DNA from: Trichosporon coremiiforme
Lineage: Eukaryota > Basidiomycota > Tremellomycetes > Trichosporonales > Trichosporonaceae
Assembly (NCBI GenBank): GCA_039545355.1
Contig: BCJJ01000007.1
Location: 1,688,168-1,752,167, forward strand
DNA: 64,000 bases
Reading direction: 5' to 3'
The notes under the pieces were generated by a model. That model was not told the origin of the DNA and searched no databases. It saw only the letters and a list, made by a program, of their open reading frames with translations. Positions 29,682 through 40,253 of the stretch are shown here, piece by piece (position 1 is the stretch's first letter; the number at the start of each line of letters is the position of its first letter). Position numbers and translations under genes: made by a program.

Positions 29682-30888
29682 ATGCCGCCCCCCGCTACCC
29701 AGGTGTCGCGCACCGTCTTCGTCGCAAACATCCCCTACGATGTGTCCGAGGAGCAGATCGCCAGTGTCTTCTCCGAGGTCGGACCCGTAGCCAACGTCGA
29801 GTGAGCTAGCAACTTCCGCTCTTCGAGCTGACGACAGAATCAAGTTTGACCCACAGACAGGAAAGAGCAAGGGATACGCCTTTGTGCAGTTCTACGGTGA
29901 GATTTGATGGTCACAGCTTGAGCTGACAGACAGACCAGGCGACGGCGCACAGCGCTGTGCGGAATCTGCAAGACGTGCCGATCAACGGACGGCCGGTACG
30001 CATCGAGCTCTCGACGGATGATGGAGGGCGGCGGCGCGGCCCGCCTCCCCGAGGAGGAGCTGGCGGTTTCAACAGGGATATGTCCCCTTCTGTCGGCGGA
30101 GTGGACATGTCCGCCCTTCCGGCGGGGAGGGAGCCACCGCCGGGCCAGAAGGCGACGGATGCGATCAGCAAGACGCTGGCCGAGGTGAACCCGGGCGAGA
30201 TGCAGCGCGTCATGGCCGACATGAAGGCGCTGGTTACTGCTCAGCCGGAACAGGCCCGCCAATTACTCACCGACCGGCCCCAGCTCGCATACGCCCTCTT
30301 CCAGGCCATGCTGCTGCTCAACATTGTCGACCCCTCTGTGCTCCAGCGCATCCAGCCCCTGCCTGGACAGAACCCCGGCAACCCCACCGCCCCCGCTTGG
30401 GGTGGCGCGCCGCCTGCTGGCGGATACCCACCCTTCCCCGCTTCGGGCACTGCTCCCCCTCCTGCGGCGGCCCCGGCGCCGGCAGCTGGTGGATACCCGC
30501 CGTATCCCCCAGCTCCCGCCGGTGGTGGTGGCTACAACCGCCCTCCCCCGCCGCAGAACTATCCTCCGCAGCAGGGCTACGGCGGCGCTGCCGGCGGTTA
30601 CGGTGCGCCCCCTCCTCCGCCTGCTGCCTCTGGACCCCCGCCCCTCCCGCCTGCTACTCAGGCTGCTCTCGCCGGTCTCCCAGAGGACCAGAAGGTATGT
30701 CTAGCTACGAAATCGAACTCCACAGCTAACAACCAGCAAATGCTCGTGCAGGTCCTGCAACTCACGCAGGAGCAGATCAACGCCCTCGACCCGGCGCAGC
30801 AGGCGAGCGTCAAGCAGCTTGTGAGTTTTACTGTTCTCGGGCTTTGACTGACATATAGCGGCAGCAGTTCCTCGGCGCGTCTGCGTAA
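29682..30888 (+). CDS. RNA15: Cleavage stimulation factor 64-kDa subunit (CSTF2/Rna15)
   Basis: Five exons: 29682-29800, 29838-29896, 29934-30694, 30737-30820 and 30859-30888, 350 residues. Binds U/GU-rich RNA downstream of poly(A) sites in the nuclear 3'-end processing complex. An N-terminal RRM covers residues about 9-88: RNP2 is VFVANIPY and RNP1 is KGYAFVQF. The hinge (GEMQRVMADMKALV ... AYALFQAMLLLNIVDPSVL) matches the CstF77/symplekin-binding domain. A long Pro/Gly/Ala-rich stretch follows, then the C-terminal three-helix bundle (LVQVLQLTQEQINALDP, then QQFLGASA) that meets Pcf11. The third exon must start at ACCAG to give FYDQATAHSAV. Introns are 36-42 nt. The gene symbol is the yeast name by homology. 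Confidence 0.92.
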
Positions 30889-31013
30889 TATGATTAGACT
30901 GTAGTAGACTTTGGCCCGGTTCTCTTGAGGCCATATGCAACCCTGTAACAAAGCAAATGAGCTTTTTCGTCTGCAATTAAATCTACATCATGTGTAACTG
31001 GTGTACCTAGTAT

Positions 31014-32238
31014 CTAGTTGGCGGCGTCGGGGTCGTCGGGGATGTCCTCGAGCCTCTGGACCTCTCCGGGCTCGTAGGGCTTGACAAGCAGCTCGGAGAA
31101 CTTCTTGAGGTTGTCGCTTCCGCGGACCTCGTGCGTGAGGAGCGGAAGCAGGACGATATGGAAGTAGTCGTCGTACAGGTCGTACGCCTCCTTGAGGTAC
31201 TTCTGCTGCATCTTGTAGCGGACCGAGCACTGGTCGCAGTGGTCGCCCTTCTTCGGGTACAGGAGCTGGTTGACGACAATGTTGTGCGTGTCGATGCCGT
31301 ACTTGGTGAGTTCCTGGATGAGGCGTTCGGTCTCGTACAGCGACAGGAACTCGGAGATGCACACGCACACGAACGTCGTCAGGTCCGCGTCCTTGAACTG
31401 CGTGTTGACCTCGGTGATGGTCTCGCGCATCTGCTCAAGCTTGGCGAACATGTCCTCCTGGGCGCCGGCCTGGCCGCCAAACATGGAGGACATCTGCGAG
31501 ATCATCGGTCCGAAGCGGCCAGAGAGCTGCGAGAGCTTGCCCAGCGCCTTCTCGAGCACGGAGGGGAAGGAGAGGAAACGCAGCGTGTGGCCCGTCGGCG
31601 CAGTGTCGAACACGATAACGCTGAACTCCATGCTCTTCACGTGCTTCATGACCTCGGCGAAACCCATGGCCTCGTCCACACCCGGAATCGCGAACGCGAG
31701 GTCCTGCATCATCCCGCCCATTGCGCCGCCCTGGTCGCTGTTCTCGATCATCTCCTGCATCGAGCTGTTCGGGTCGATCTCCATCGCGTACAGGTTGTCG
31801 AAGCCGTTCACCTTGGTCGCGTCCTTGCCGAACTTTTGCGCAAACGCGTCAGACAGGTTGTGCGCCGGGTCCGTGGACTGGAATGTTAGCTTGGAACCGA
31901 AATCTGGCAGCTGCAAAGACTGCACATCAATTGGTTCTACGCACGATGAGGAGGACGCTCTCGCGGACTTTGGACAGCTGGATCGCGAGCGAGCATGACG
32001 TCGTCGTCTTTCCGACACCACCCTTTCCACCTGTGTACGTTAGCTTCATTAATAAGCGCAAGACAGCTCCATGTCATTCCTGAGAGGCAGGTTTCGTAAA
32101 CCAGACAGCTTACTCTCAAGAACGACTGACCACGGCCCTCCATATGTACTCACCGCAGAAGATCCACTTGAGACTCTTCTGGTCGAGGATGTTCTGGAGT
32201 GTGGGGTCGAGGGGACCGTCTGAGCCGGCGTCGGACAT
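31014..32238 (-). CDS. GET3: Guided-entry ATPase GET3 (ArsA family)
   Basis: Exons 32238-32154, 32030-31945 and 31877-31014, 344 residues. Cytosolic homodimeric ATPase that delivers tail-anchored proteins to the ER. The deviant P-loop [10 protein letters not shown] is at residues 30-39, split after the first Gly codon base by intron 1. [12 protein letters not shown] (switch I/A-loop), [13 protein letters not shown] (switch II) and [11 protein letters not shown] (zinc-binding CxxC at the dimer interface) are all present, as is the Met/Gly-rich client-groove segment ([11 protein letters not shown]). Length is normal. Intron 1 is 123 nt, intron 2 is 67 nt with a GTGCGT donor and CTAACATTCCAG end. 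Confidence 0.95.
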
Positions 32239-32823
32239 GGTGACTGGGAGTGTGATGGATTGGGGGAGGTGTTGGAGAGGGGTGTTAACGACAGCGTCGA
32301 CGAAAGATCGAGGACCAGGTGCCAGCAGCCCAAGCTGGACCCGGTGGAGGTCGGGGTCATGTCCGGATGCCCCGGTCCAGTGCTCGGCGAAGCCCACGGC
32401 GCGTCATCGAACCCTCTGGTAGGCACAAGGCGGGGTCACGTGCAGACAACATTGGAAGCGCGGCCGTGGGAGACTTGCCCAGGCGGTATGCTGTGCCTGT
32501 TCTGGGTTTCAGCGCGTTTGAGTTTCGACCGAAGTCAAGCGATGTTCTCGTTTCGTCGTCGACTGCACACTCCCTCAACTTGCCTCTATCAGACACAAAA
32601 CATCGCGGATGGCCGTTTTGAAAGGCACTGATGACGTCTTCTCACGAAGAGGCCAGCGAGCGTTCCCTATCCACCAATGCTGATGAACCGAACCGTACTG
32701 AGACCTTGGTAATCGAAACTCGCGAGCAGCGGTTCACACATAATACCAAGCCCACCAGTTCCTTTACTGCCTATCCTTCCAACTCATCTGACCGACTGGC
32801 TCTCCCCGACCTACACCTCCACC
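32239..32823. other. Divergent intergenic region GET3 / MWYNCTF copy D
   Basis: No additional gene or repeat seen. Confidence 0.5.
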
Positions 32824-33783
32824 ATGGGCATGTGGTACAATTGCACCTTTCCGCGGGACGACAGCGCGAACGCCCGCTGCTGTCCCAGAGGTAACAACAC
32901 CAATCTCGGTGACTGGAGCATCTGCACCGTCGAGGTCGGCAATGGGTCCGACCCCCTCCACTCAGTCGGCTCACGGGTCAACGACTGCTTCGTCTTCAAA
33001 CAGAACGTAACCGACCTGCGCCTCTATCTTCATGACTACGCCGAACATGCACCCAAGTCGGCTGCCGCGAGCAGTACCGCACCGGGATCCTTCGGCGTGC
33101 TGTCCTTCGTGCTGCTCGCGCTCTCGTTGGCGTCGCTCACGCTCGCCCAAGACCAGGCGCCCTTGCGGGTGTCCAGTACGCTGGGCTCGGCGTGGACCAG
33201 CCACACAGCCGGGAGCAAGACGGACCAGAACCAGGAGCTCAACGTGTACCTCGATTACCAGAACCGGTGGGAGAACGAGATGCGGAGGAAATACGGCGCC
33301 CAGCTCAAGCCGCTGTGCACATGCTTTGAGCCCGACGATGCCTCGACCTGGAACCTGGACGGGGACATGCCGCCGATGGTAGTCGGTGATAGCGGTCATG
33401 GCGACGACAGGGGAGGTGCTGGTTCGATGCGTAAACGCCCTTGGAACGCGCAGCACTGGTATCTCAACGTGACATGGCGTGCTGAAGTGCCCGTGACGGG
33501 CAACTGGACGGCGCTGGAGAAGATGATGCGCAGCGCGATTCCAGACGACCGCATGGAGAGACTCAAGAAGGAGGTGTACGTCCCCTACGTCGGCGATATG
33601 TTAGCGTGGCCGGGTCTGCCGCGCAGCATGTACGGCGAGCCTGCTGTCTCTACGGCCGCTGTGATTATACCGGGGACGTTTTCCGAGCGCATTAATATCA
33701 CTGACCCGACACACAGGGGGAGCGTCACAGTGCCGTATTGGGACCGCCTGTTTTACTTCACACACATGGAACTTATATTGTAA
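32824..33783 (+). CDS. MWYNCTF-family copy D, intact
   Basis: One uninterrupted exon, 319 residues, start context CACCATGGGC shared with copy E. N-terminal module (residues 1-80): MGMWYNCTF, a CC pair, paired single cysteines and sequons (NCT, NNT, NGS, NVT), no signal peptide. Residues about 97-112 form a hydrophobic segment (LSFVLLALSLASLTLAQ) that looks like a signal peptide with its cleavage site. The second module has CTCFEPDDASTWNLDGDMP, NVTWRAEVPVTGNWTALEK, VYVPYVGDM and a sequon near the end (NITDPTHRG). Sequons on both sides of a single hydrophobic segment make topology puzzling. Function unknown; cell-surface or secreted protein inferred. Tandem with copy E. Confidence 0.75.
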   Translation: MGMWYNCTFPRDDSANARCCPRGNNTNLGDWSICTVEVGNGSDPLHSVGSRVNDCFVFKQNVTDLRLYLHDYAEHAPKSAAASSTAPGSFGVLSFVLLALSLASLTLAQDQAPLRVSSTLGSAWTSHTAGSKTDQNQELNVYLDYQNRWENEMRRKYGAQLKPLCTCFEPDDASTWNLDGDMPPMVVGDSGHGDDRGGAGSMRKRPWNAQHWYLNVTWRAEVPVTGNWTALEKMMRSAIPDDRMERLKKEVYVPYVGDMLAWPGLPRSMYGEPAVSTAAVIIPGTFSERINITDPTHRGSVTVPYWDRLFYFTHMELIL

Positions 33784-34354
33784 CTTCGATGTCACTAGCA
33801 CTTCCACAACCGCCTACTGAAAAGTAGTGTCGACGGGCGGCCGTTTCATCACCCCGGCAGGCGGGGGACACGGCGCCAAGACCTCGGTCAATGCCGTCAA
33901 TCGCTGCAAGGCGGAGAACAGAGACTAGCCATAGCGCAACGGTATGACAGCGGCGTGTCGCCTCCCTCTCCTGACGTATCAGGCACTAGTGCACATAGGC
34001 TCCGACATCGGACACAGCGTCACCACATGGTCCGCAGTCTCTTCGGCGCAGTACGCCGGCGTCTGCACGCAACCGCCGCCGCTACGAGGTCATAGGCCGG
34101 AAGTGATCGTCACGTCCTCGGTCTGTGATCGAACTCGGAGAGCGGAGGCTGGACGGCAGACGGGCGTTCGTTTCGACTCCGGTCCGGGTTACGCCTTGCA
34201 GTGCGCTAGCAACTGTGCCTTGGAGAGCGGAGCTTGGTCCAACGTTGAGCGTGCCATTGAAGTACGGCAGCTGCTCGCATGGGCTCTTCACCATATGCAG
34301 AGAAAACCATCACCTCCAGCAACCGTCCTACCACTCACATCCTAACACTCCACC
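33784..34354. other. Spacer between copies D and E
   Basis: No feature recognised apart from the presumed promoter of E. Confidence 0.5.
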
Positions 34355-35254
34355 ATGGGCATGTGGTTCAACTGCACCTTCGGCCTGAACGAGGCGGCCA
34401 ACAGCGCCTGCTGTCCAGCGAACAACGCCTCCCACTCGGACGCATGGAGCTACTGCGCCATTGCCGTCGGCGCCGACAACGGCACCAACGCCCGCCAAAT
34501 GACAAGCTACAAGGTCGGCGACTGTCTCGCGCGATACAACGTGACCGACATCCGGGTGTATCTGCAGGACAAGCCCGAGAAGCCTTCCTCCGCCGCACAG
34601 GCGCAGGCACTTCGTCCGCGACCGCTCAGCGTCCTGTCCTTCGTCCTCTTCACTCTGGCTTTTGCGTCGGTTACGCTTGCGCAGACGGAACAGAGACGGC
34701 CAGACCAGAATGAGGAGCTGGCACGAGAGGTCTTCGCCCAGGACGACAGGGACAACGACCTGCACCGCAAGTACGGCAAGCTGGCGCATACCCCGATGTG
34801 TACGCACTTCGAGCCCGACGGCGCCCACACATGGAAACTGGACGCTACCATGCCGCCCATCCACTATGGAGAGGGAGCCCCCGCCTACGCCGCCGGCGTC
34901 GACGACGGCACGAACACGGACAAGTGGCTGAACGTGACGTGGTCGTCGGACGTGCCGGTCTCGGGAGACTGGGGGGCGCTGCAAGACGCTCTCAAGAAGA
35001 ATCTGCCCAAAGACCGCTTCGAGAGACTTAGGGAGAGGGTCTTTGTTCCGTCTGTGCCGGACATGTTCTTCTTTCCCCGCCATCCCGACGGTCCGGGTCG
35101 TATGGCAGCTTCGAGTACAGCGGTCCTGGTCCCGGGCACGTTCTCGCAGTGTGTCAATGTGACGGAGTTGAGGCATAGAGGTAACGTGAGCGTGCCCGAC
35201 GAAGATGGTGTGTTCTTCTTCGCCGCTAGCCTGCCGCCTAAGGATAGTAGGTAG
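34355..35254 (+). CDS. MWYNCTF-family copy E, intact
   Basis: Single exon, 299 residues. N-terminal module MGMWFNCTFGLNEAANSACC with NVTDIRVYLQDKPEK, hydrophobic segment SVLSFVLFTLAFASVTLAQ at about residues 90-108, then CTHFEPDGAHTWKLDATMPP, NVTWSSDVPVSGDWGALQD, VFVPSVPDMFFFP and GTFSQCVNVTELRHRGNVSVP. Close relative of copy D in layout. In-frame continuity through the linker in D and E is the reference against which the frame change in A-C stands out. Function unknown. Confidence 0.75.
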   Translation: MGMWFNCTFGLNEAANSACCPANNASHSDAWSYCAIAVGADNGTNARQMTSYKVGDCLARYNVTDIRVYLQDKPEKPSSAAQAQALRPRPLSVLSFVLFTLAFASVTLAQTEQRRPDQNEELAREVFAQDDRDNDLHRKYGKLAHTPMCTHFEPDGAHTWKLDATMPPIHYGEGAPAYAAGVDDGTNTDKWLNVTWSSDVPVSGDWGALQDALKKNLPKDRFERLRERVFVPSVPDMFFFPRHPDGPGRMAASSTAVLVPGTFSQCVNVTELRHRGNVSVPDEDGVFFFAASLPPKDSR

Positions 35255-36017
35255 TTTGCATGCGAGAGTTGCGTAGGTAGGGAAAGGGATGTTGTACCCA
35301 GATGCAGGTATCCATCGCTGCGTGCACGGGCGCTTGGGTTACCGCTTTCTGAGCGCGATTATTTGGGTGAATGGGTCAGGTTACAATGTGCCGATCACCG
35401 CGATAGACTTTGTTGACGTCTATCGTCCGTGACGTCACAGCTGCACTTCTCTCCTCCAAGACAACTGGCTCCGTACGCTATGGTGATCTGCTGGATCTAC
35501 AGACCTCCATCTGCGCGGAGTTACGGGGACGTCGAACAGCGACCATCCCAGCCCGCCCCGCGTAGGTGCCTGACCACCTCGTCAACGTGTCCGGTGTATG
35601 TCCCTCCCGCGCGGCAGAGACCGCCGTGACATCGGGCTCCTACCCTGCCAAACCGCATGTCCTGTAGGAGCCCGGTCGAACAGGGGAGGTACACCGTAGG
35701 TGGGCGTGGCTCGAGGTCGATAAAACTCGACTGCCTGCTGTCCATGCTAGAGTCCACCAACACCTCATGCATAACTGCAGAGGGCCAGAGCGGCATTTGA
35801 ATAAAACACAGAGGCCGCCTCATGCATCCAGCATTTGCAGAGCCCGAACAGCGTTGCTTCACAGATGGTGGCCTGGGGTGATGATCGACTGTAGCTGACT
35901 GGGGTGTAAGCACGGCGGATACCAGCTATCTCTGACCATCACATTGATGATATGCCAAAGATTGGAACTGTTCATTGGTTGCCCTCCAGTGCGACAGTGG
36001 TACCCTCCCGCGGGCGC
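35255..36017. other. Spacer between copies E and F
   Basis: No paralogous N-terminal module could be found here upstream of F; short unsupported frames only. Confidence 0.45.
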
Positions 36018-36545
36018 ATGCCTCTCGCCTTCGTCCTTTTTCTTCTATCGACGCTGGCTCTTGTCGCGGGCATAGGCATTCATGTCCCAGGCGACCTGAG
36101 CAATCAACAGTGCTACATCGACCAGTCACCCTGCAACCCCGAGAGTTGGCCCGAAAATTGGTCGAACCCGCCCGAGGATGGGGTGTGCACTCCCGCCTCT
36201 GCGCCAGACCCCTCCGACACGACCTGCCCAGTGCATGCACTGTGCACGATCTTCGTGTCCGACCTTCGCTCCATCTGGGTGGAGGAGTGGATGCCCTTCG
36301 TCCCCCTCCTGCTCGTAATCAACGGGACTGTATCCGATGAAGATGAGACATTATGCACAATGCGCATCCATGCGGTGGACCGTAACGGCAACCCCGTCAT
36401 CTTGCGCACGATCTGGGAGACGGATGACACGAGCATCGCACGCGAGCGCGTGACGGAGGAATTTGACCATCTACAGACTCGCGGTCTCGGGGCACACTGT
36501 TCCTGGCCTCCAGGGACTGGCATACATGGTCATGCCTATAGATGA
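36018..36545 (+). CDS. One-module relative of the MWYNCTF family (copy F)
   Basis: 175 residues from MPLAFVLFLLSTLALVAGIG, a normal signal peptide placed at the N-terminus. After a Cys/Pro-rich insert (CYIDQSPCNPESW) comes CTIFVSDLRSIWVEEWMP, an altered version of the C-T-x-F-x-x-D-D-x-x-x-W signature, then VINGTVSDED. The N-terminal MWYN module is absent and the C-terminus is shorter than in A-E, so F is either a minimal secreted form or a truncated relic. An in-frame ATG at 35952 would add 22 residues before the signal peptide and is less likely. Confidence 0.5.
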   Translation: MPLAFVLFLLSTLALVAGIGIHVPGDLSNQQCYIDQSPCNPESWPENWSNPPEDGVCTPASAPDPSDTTCPVHALCTIFVSDLRSIWVEEWMPFVPLLLVINGTVSDEDETLCTMRIHAVDRNGNPVILRTIWETDDTSIARERVTEEFDHLQTRGLGAHCSWPPGTGIHGHAYR

Positions 36546-37216
36546 GATTGCGCGCTTTGCATCCGTGCCAATGTTTTCTAAGAACCTCCTATGAACGTAA
36601 CGTTGTTGGATTGCATTGTGAGCGACTTGGAAACGATGGGCGGGCAATGACCGAGATCGGTGAATTTCGACAGGATATCGGTCCCTGACACGTCGACTTC
36701 CGCTCCAGCTCAGCACCCGTGTCCAGTGCCCCCGTTGAACTGTAAGTTTATGAGGCAAAGGTGCCAGCAAGACTCGGAGTGCGCCATGCATGTTCCTCAT
36801 TTACCGCAATTTTGACGTTCATGCACAGCGTCAACAGGCTTCTTCCCCCACGTAGCCCTCATAATCGATGGCATTACGACGGACGCCAACGCATGGCGCG
36901 CCCTGACAAGGTGGCCCCCTTTGTGACGAACTGGAGGGAATTTAGGATGCGAATTTTGACCGGCGTATTTCGAGCTGCAAGGCGCTCTGGTACATCATTG
37001 CCGTGACGGCGTCGCATGGCTGGCAACGCTCCTGTTCCCGACGGGATCTGGTTCATATTGCAGTTGTGGACGACGAGACAGGGCAGAGTTGGTATTCCGG
37101 AGTGTGGGCGGAGATTTACCAATACCCATTCTGAGGTCTCAATGGAGAGAGACGTTGGGAGGCTTCACATACTTGCATCATCTATCGCTGAGACACTTCA
37201 CTGTTCATCCCCTGGT
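36546..37216. other. Spacer without a supported gene
   Basis: Immediately downstream of F are short frames with NVT-type sequons, perhaps remnants of its lost C-terminus. Nothing else. Confidence 0.4.
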
Positions 37217-38786
37217 TCACCACGACTTCCGGTTATCGTCCGACGACGAGTTTCCACCCTTGGACCAGTCACCCTTCGCCTTCGATGTCGCATCGCCCTT
37301 CGACCAGGAGGCGCTGCTCTCCGCCCCTGTCGAGTCGCCCTCCGAGTTTCCCTTCCCGCTCCCTGTCGATGAGCCCGAGGAAGTCGCATCCTGCGACGTG
37401 GTCTCGCTGCCCTGGGAGGACGTCTCACCGGTGGACGAGGTTTCACTGGAGGTCGAGGTCCCACCGGACGACGAGATGTCACCAGACGACGAGGTCTCAC
37501 CAGTCGATGAAGACCCACCCGTGGAGGCGGTCCCATTCACCGACGACGATGTGTTGTTGGTATGCAAAGGCGCGTCGGCCAGTGTTCCGTTGCCCTGGGT
37601 GAGCGGTCGCGTGGCCGAGCCGCCTCCAGCTCCAAGACCCCAGTGCTGGTCGCTCTTGGCTGCCGCCGCGCCACTCATGGCCTTGGCAATGTCGCCTGCC
37701 TTGTCAAGGGGGATGATGTTATAGTCCGTGTCCGAGTTGTAATTGTCCTTGCAGTTACCCGCTACGTCGGGGATGAGCATCCACGACATCCACGGCACGC
37801 CGGCGCTGTTCAGCGTGCTCGTCACGTCGGCGAAAACCTTGGCAATGTCCCAACCCGCCTTGCGCCACTCGATGCCCAGCTCCTCGACGTACATGAGCTT
37901 GTTGCCTTTCTGCTTGTTCCACTCGGCGACCTTCTTGGCGAGGTCGCCGCCCTGGCCAGGGTAGGAGTGCACTGCTGTTAGCTAGGGTATGAGGGTATGG
38001 TGAGGTGGCATACCAGAGATCGCGTCGATGGCGTCACACGACATGGCCTCAGCCATGAACGTGCACTTGTGGTCGATGGCGCCGCCCAGACCGCCAGTGG
38101 CAATCTTGATGTCCGGGCTGAGGATCTTGCGCATGTTCGTGGCACGCTTGCACGCCCACTGCTTGTCTGCCTGTCCGAGGTTGGGGCAGTCCTTGGCACC
38201 GACAAAGGGCTCGTTCTGCAGGTCGAAGGCGAGGATGACCTCGGAAAAGTCCTTCCACGCCTTGCCTGTGTGCTTGCCCGTATACTCGAGGATGTGCTGG
38301 AGACGGTTGTCGTAGATCTTCTGCGGCTCCTCTTGGTTGTAGAACCCGGGCCCGAATTTGGTGTACACGTCTGTGAGAGACCACAGGCTGGCGTCGTTAG
38401 TATTTCTTGCTGGAAGACATCATGACTCACCCATAGATCGCGTTCGCGTTGTGGGGCGAGACGATCACCTTCATGCCCTGGCCGTGCTCCTGGATCAGCC
38501 CCAGGGTGCGGTCGAGGACATCGAGGGTCTGGTCGTTGTATTCGCCGAGCTCGGTCTCGAGGTCGGGCGCGTCGATGGCGATGTTGGTTCCCTTCTCGCA
38601 TCCCTTCTTGTAGCCGCGCACCCAGAGGCGGAGCACCTTGCTGCCGTCGGCGGCCTGTCTCTTGATAAAGTCGATCTGAGCGCTCTCCTCCATGCCCTGG
38701 AGCATGAGGAGGTTGTTGCCGCCCCACGAGTTGGCCGCCGCGCCAGAGGCGAGGACAAGGCTGGCAAGGAGGGAGGTGAAGAGCAT
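37217..38786 (-). CDS. Secreted glycoside hydrolase, GH5-like (mannanase/glucanase type)
   Basis: Exons 38786-38431, 38387-38014 and 37974-37217, 495 residues. Hydrolyses beta-linked wall or plant polysaccharide outside the cell (family role). Signal peptide MLFTSLLASLVLASGAAA. The (beta/alpha)8 domain spans about residues 20-340: FDLQNEPF holds the acid/base Glu after Asn, and YVEELGIEW holds the candidate nucleophile Glu. LRLWVRGYKKG and PWMSWMLIPDV fit strands 2 and 8. The last about 150 residues are Ser/Thr/Gly-rich (TGETSSSGD) with sequons, a likely O-glycosylated stalk; no GPI-type hydrophobic tail is seen. Introns of 43 and 39 nt have TACTAAC or CTAAC branches. A TATATAA box lies about 80 nt upstream (38866-38872). 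Exact specificity is unresolved. Confidence 0.85.
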
Positions 38787-40253
38787 TCTGAAGGTGTAGT
38801 TGACTGTTCTATCGTAAGGGGATATCGAGTCGTCGAGTGCTGAGTTCGATATTCACATCGGCGCGTTATATAGCTTACTCGTCAGCATGATTCCGAACGC
38901 CGCTCCAGTGGTTGGGAAAGGTTAAGCCGCTGATGTTTCAGCCGTTCCGCACGGCTCATTCGCCCTCACCGCGATTGCTCTCGATCGGACAATGCAGACG
39001 CTCCACAGCATGCTGTGAGAGCGGACACGCAATGAGCACGTCCTACAGCACTAGGGCGACCTGGCCGCGCAGTACAGTGATGAAGGGGATCAGGGCATTG
39101 TCAAAACTTCAGGGCTTCCGCGTGCCACTCCATGACTCTGAGCATCAAGCAGGTGTCTGCTCGACGTTGAGGTGAGCGACATACGGCGCCGACTCATCTG
39201 GCCGAGGTCCGAAACATGATGAATTGCCACACCGTCTATTCGGGGGGAGAAGATAAGTGATCCAAGGATCGGGGACGAGGCACGAAGGGGAGATTGTTGC
39301 ACCGAGGGAAGGAGACGGGCACTTGCATTGATGCCTGGAACACTTACTACTATTTTGCCGCTACTGCGTACGCTGTATGATGGGGTTGACTGAGAGCTGT
39401 CCTGTGTCCTCGGCACGCTCGGCACGATGCGCGCAGGGAGGAAGGGTATGGTGGAGGGCGGTCAAGTGCGGGCATCGCTGGCCGTTATATAGAGTTGACC
39501 GCAGATTGATACTCCTCTCCACATCTGTCCTCTGCAGAGCTCGGGGCTAGGGGGGATGACGCCACGTGCTGATCCCCACATTCAATGGGAACGTGAAAGC
39601 TTAAACTATGTCATTGTCGTTTCGTCTGAGTTGCAAGAAACGGTTGTCGTGTCTCCACCGCGCGGCGACCCAGTATCGAGTCAGTCAGGATGATGATACT
39701 GCCCATGAGTGGTCAGTACGATGAGGCCATAGTATGACCGCGTGGACCAATCGAGACTAATCAAGCTGTTAATACAAGTATCAGATCATTAGTTCGCTAC
39801 TGTGTGTGCGGGGAGACATGTACAGCCTACGGTGTTCAGACGTGGGAGAGCCCCATCGAGGCCTGCCCTTCTGTTCATCGTGCTCAGTGAGATCGTGAGT
39901 ATGCAAAAGTCATGTGACGTCGTCATTTCGAGGCGTGTGGAGGTACATACGGTCAGGCCAGGCCAGGCCAGGCATCGTGAAACCTGCTGACTCCGTCCCG
40001 ACTCCGTCTTCCGTTTCAGCCCGGGTCGGCTCCGAGTTCCTGTGCGCGGAGGGCTGATTGGGGCGACACCCGCTGCTCTCGGCTTTGTGGCCGACGTGAG
40101 GTAACCCGTCGAGCATTGACGCTCAGTCGCGTGCGAGCTGCGAGTTGCAAGTTGCGAGTTGCCCAGCTCAAACTGTTGGCCGGTCAAAGACGGCCAATGG
40201 ACAAGGTGCGAGGTAAAGCTTGCGGTTGCAAGACCCCACTCATCGCTCTCCCG
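38787..40253. other. Long spacer between the glycosidase and the SDR
   Basis: Contains the glycosidase TATA box at 38866-38872 and a second TATATAA on the minus strand near 39485-39491 with no recognisable gene after it. Confidence 0.5.

Noticed and set aside
39090..39490. Gene after the TATATAA on the minus strand near 39.49 kb
   Set aside because: Only short frames follow and none resembles a known protein or a window paralogue.
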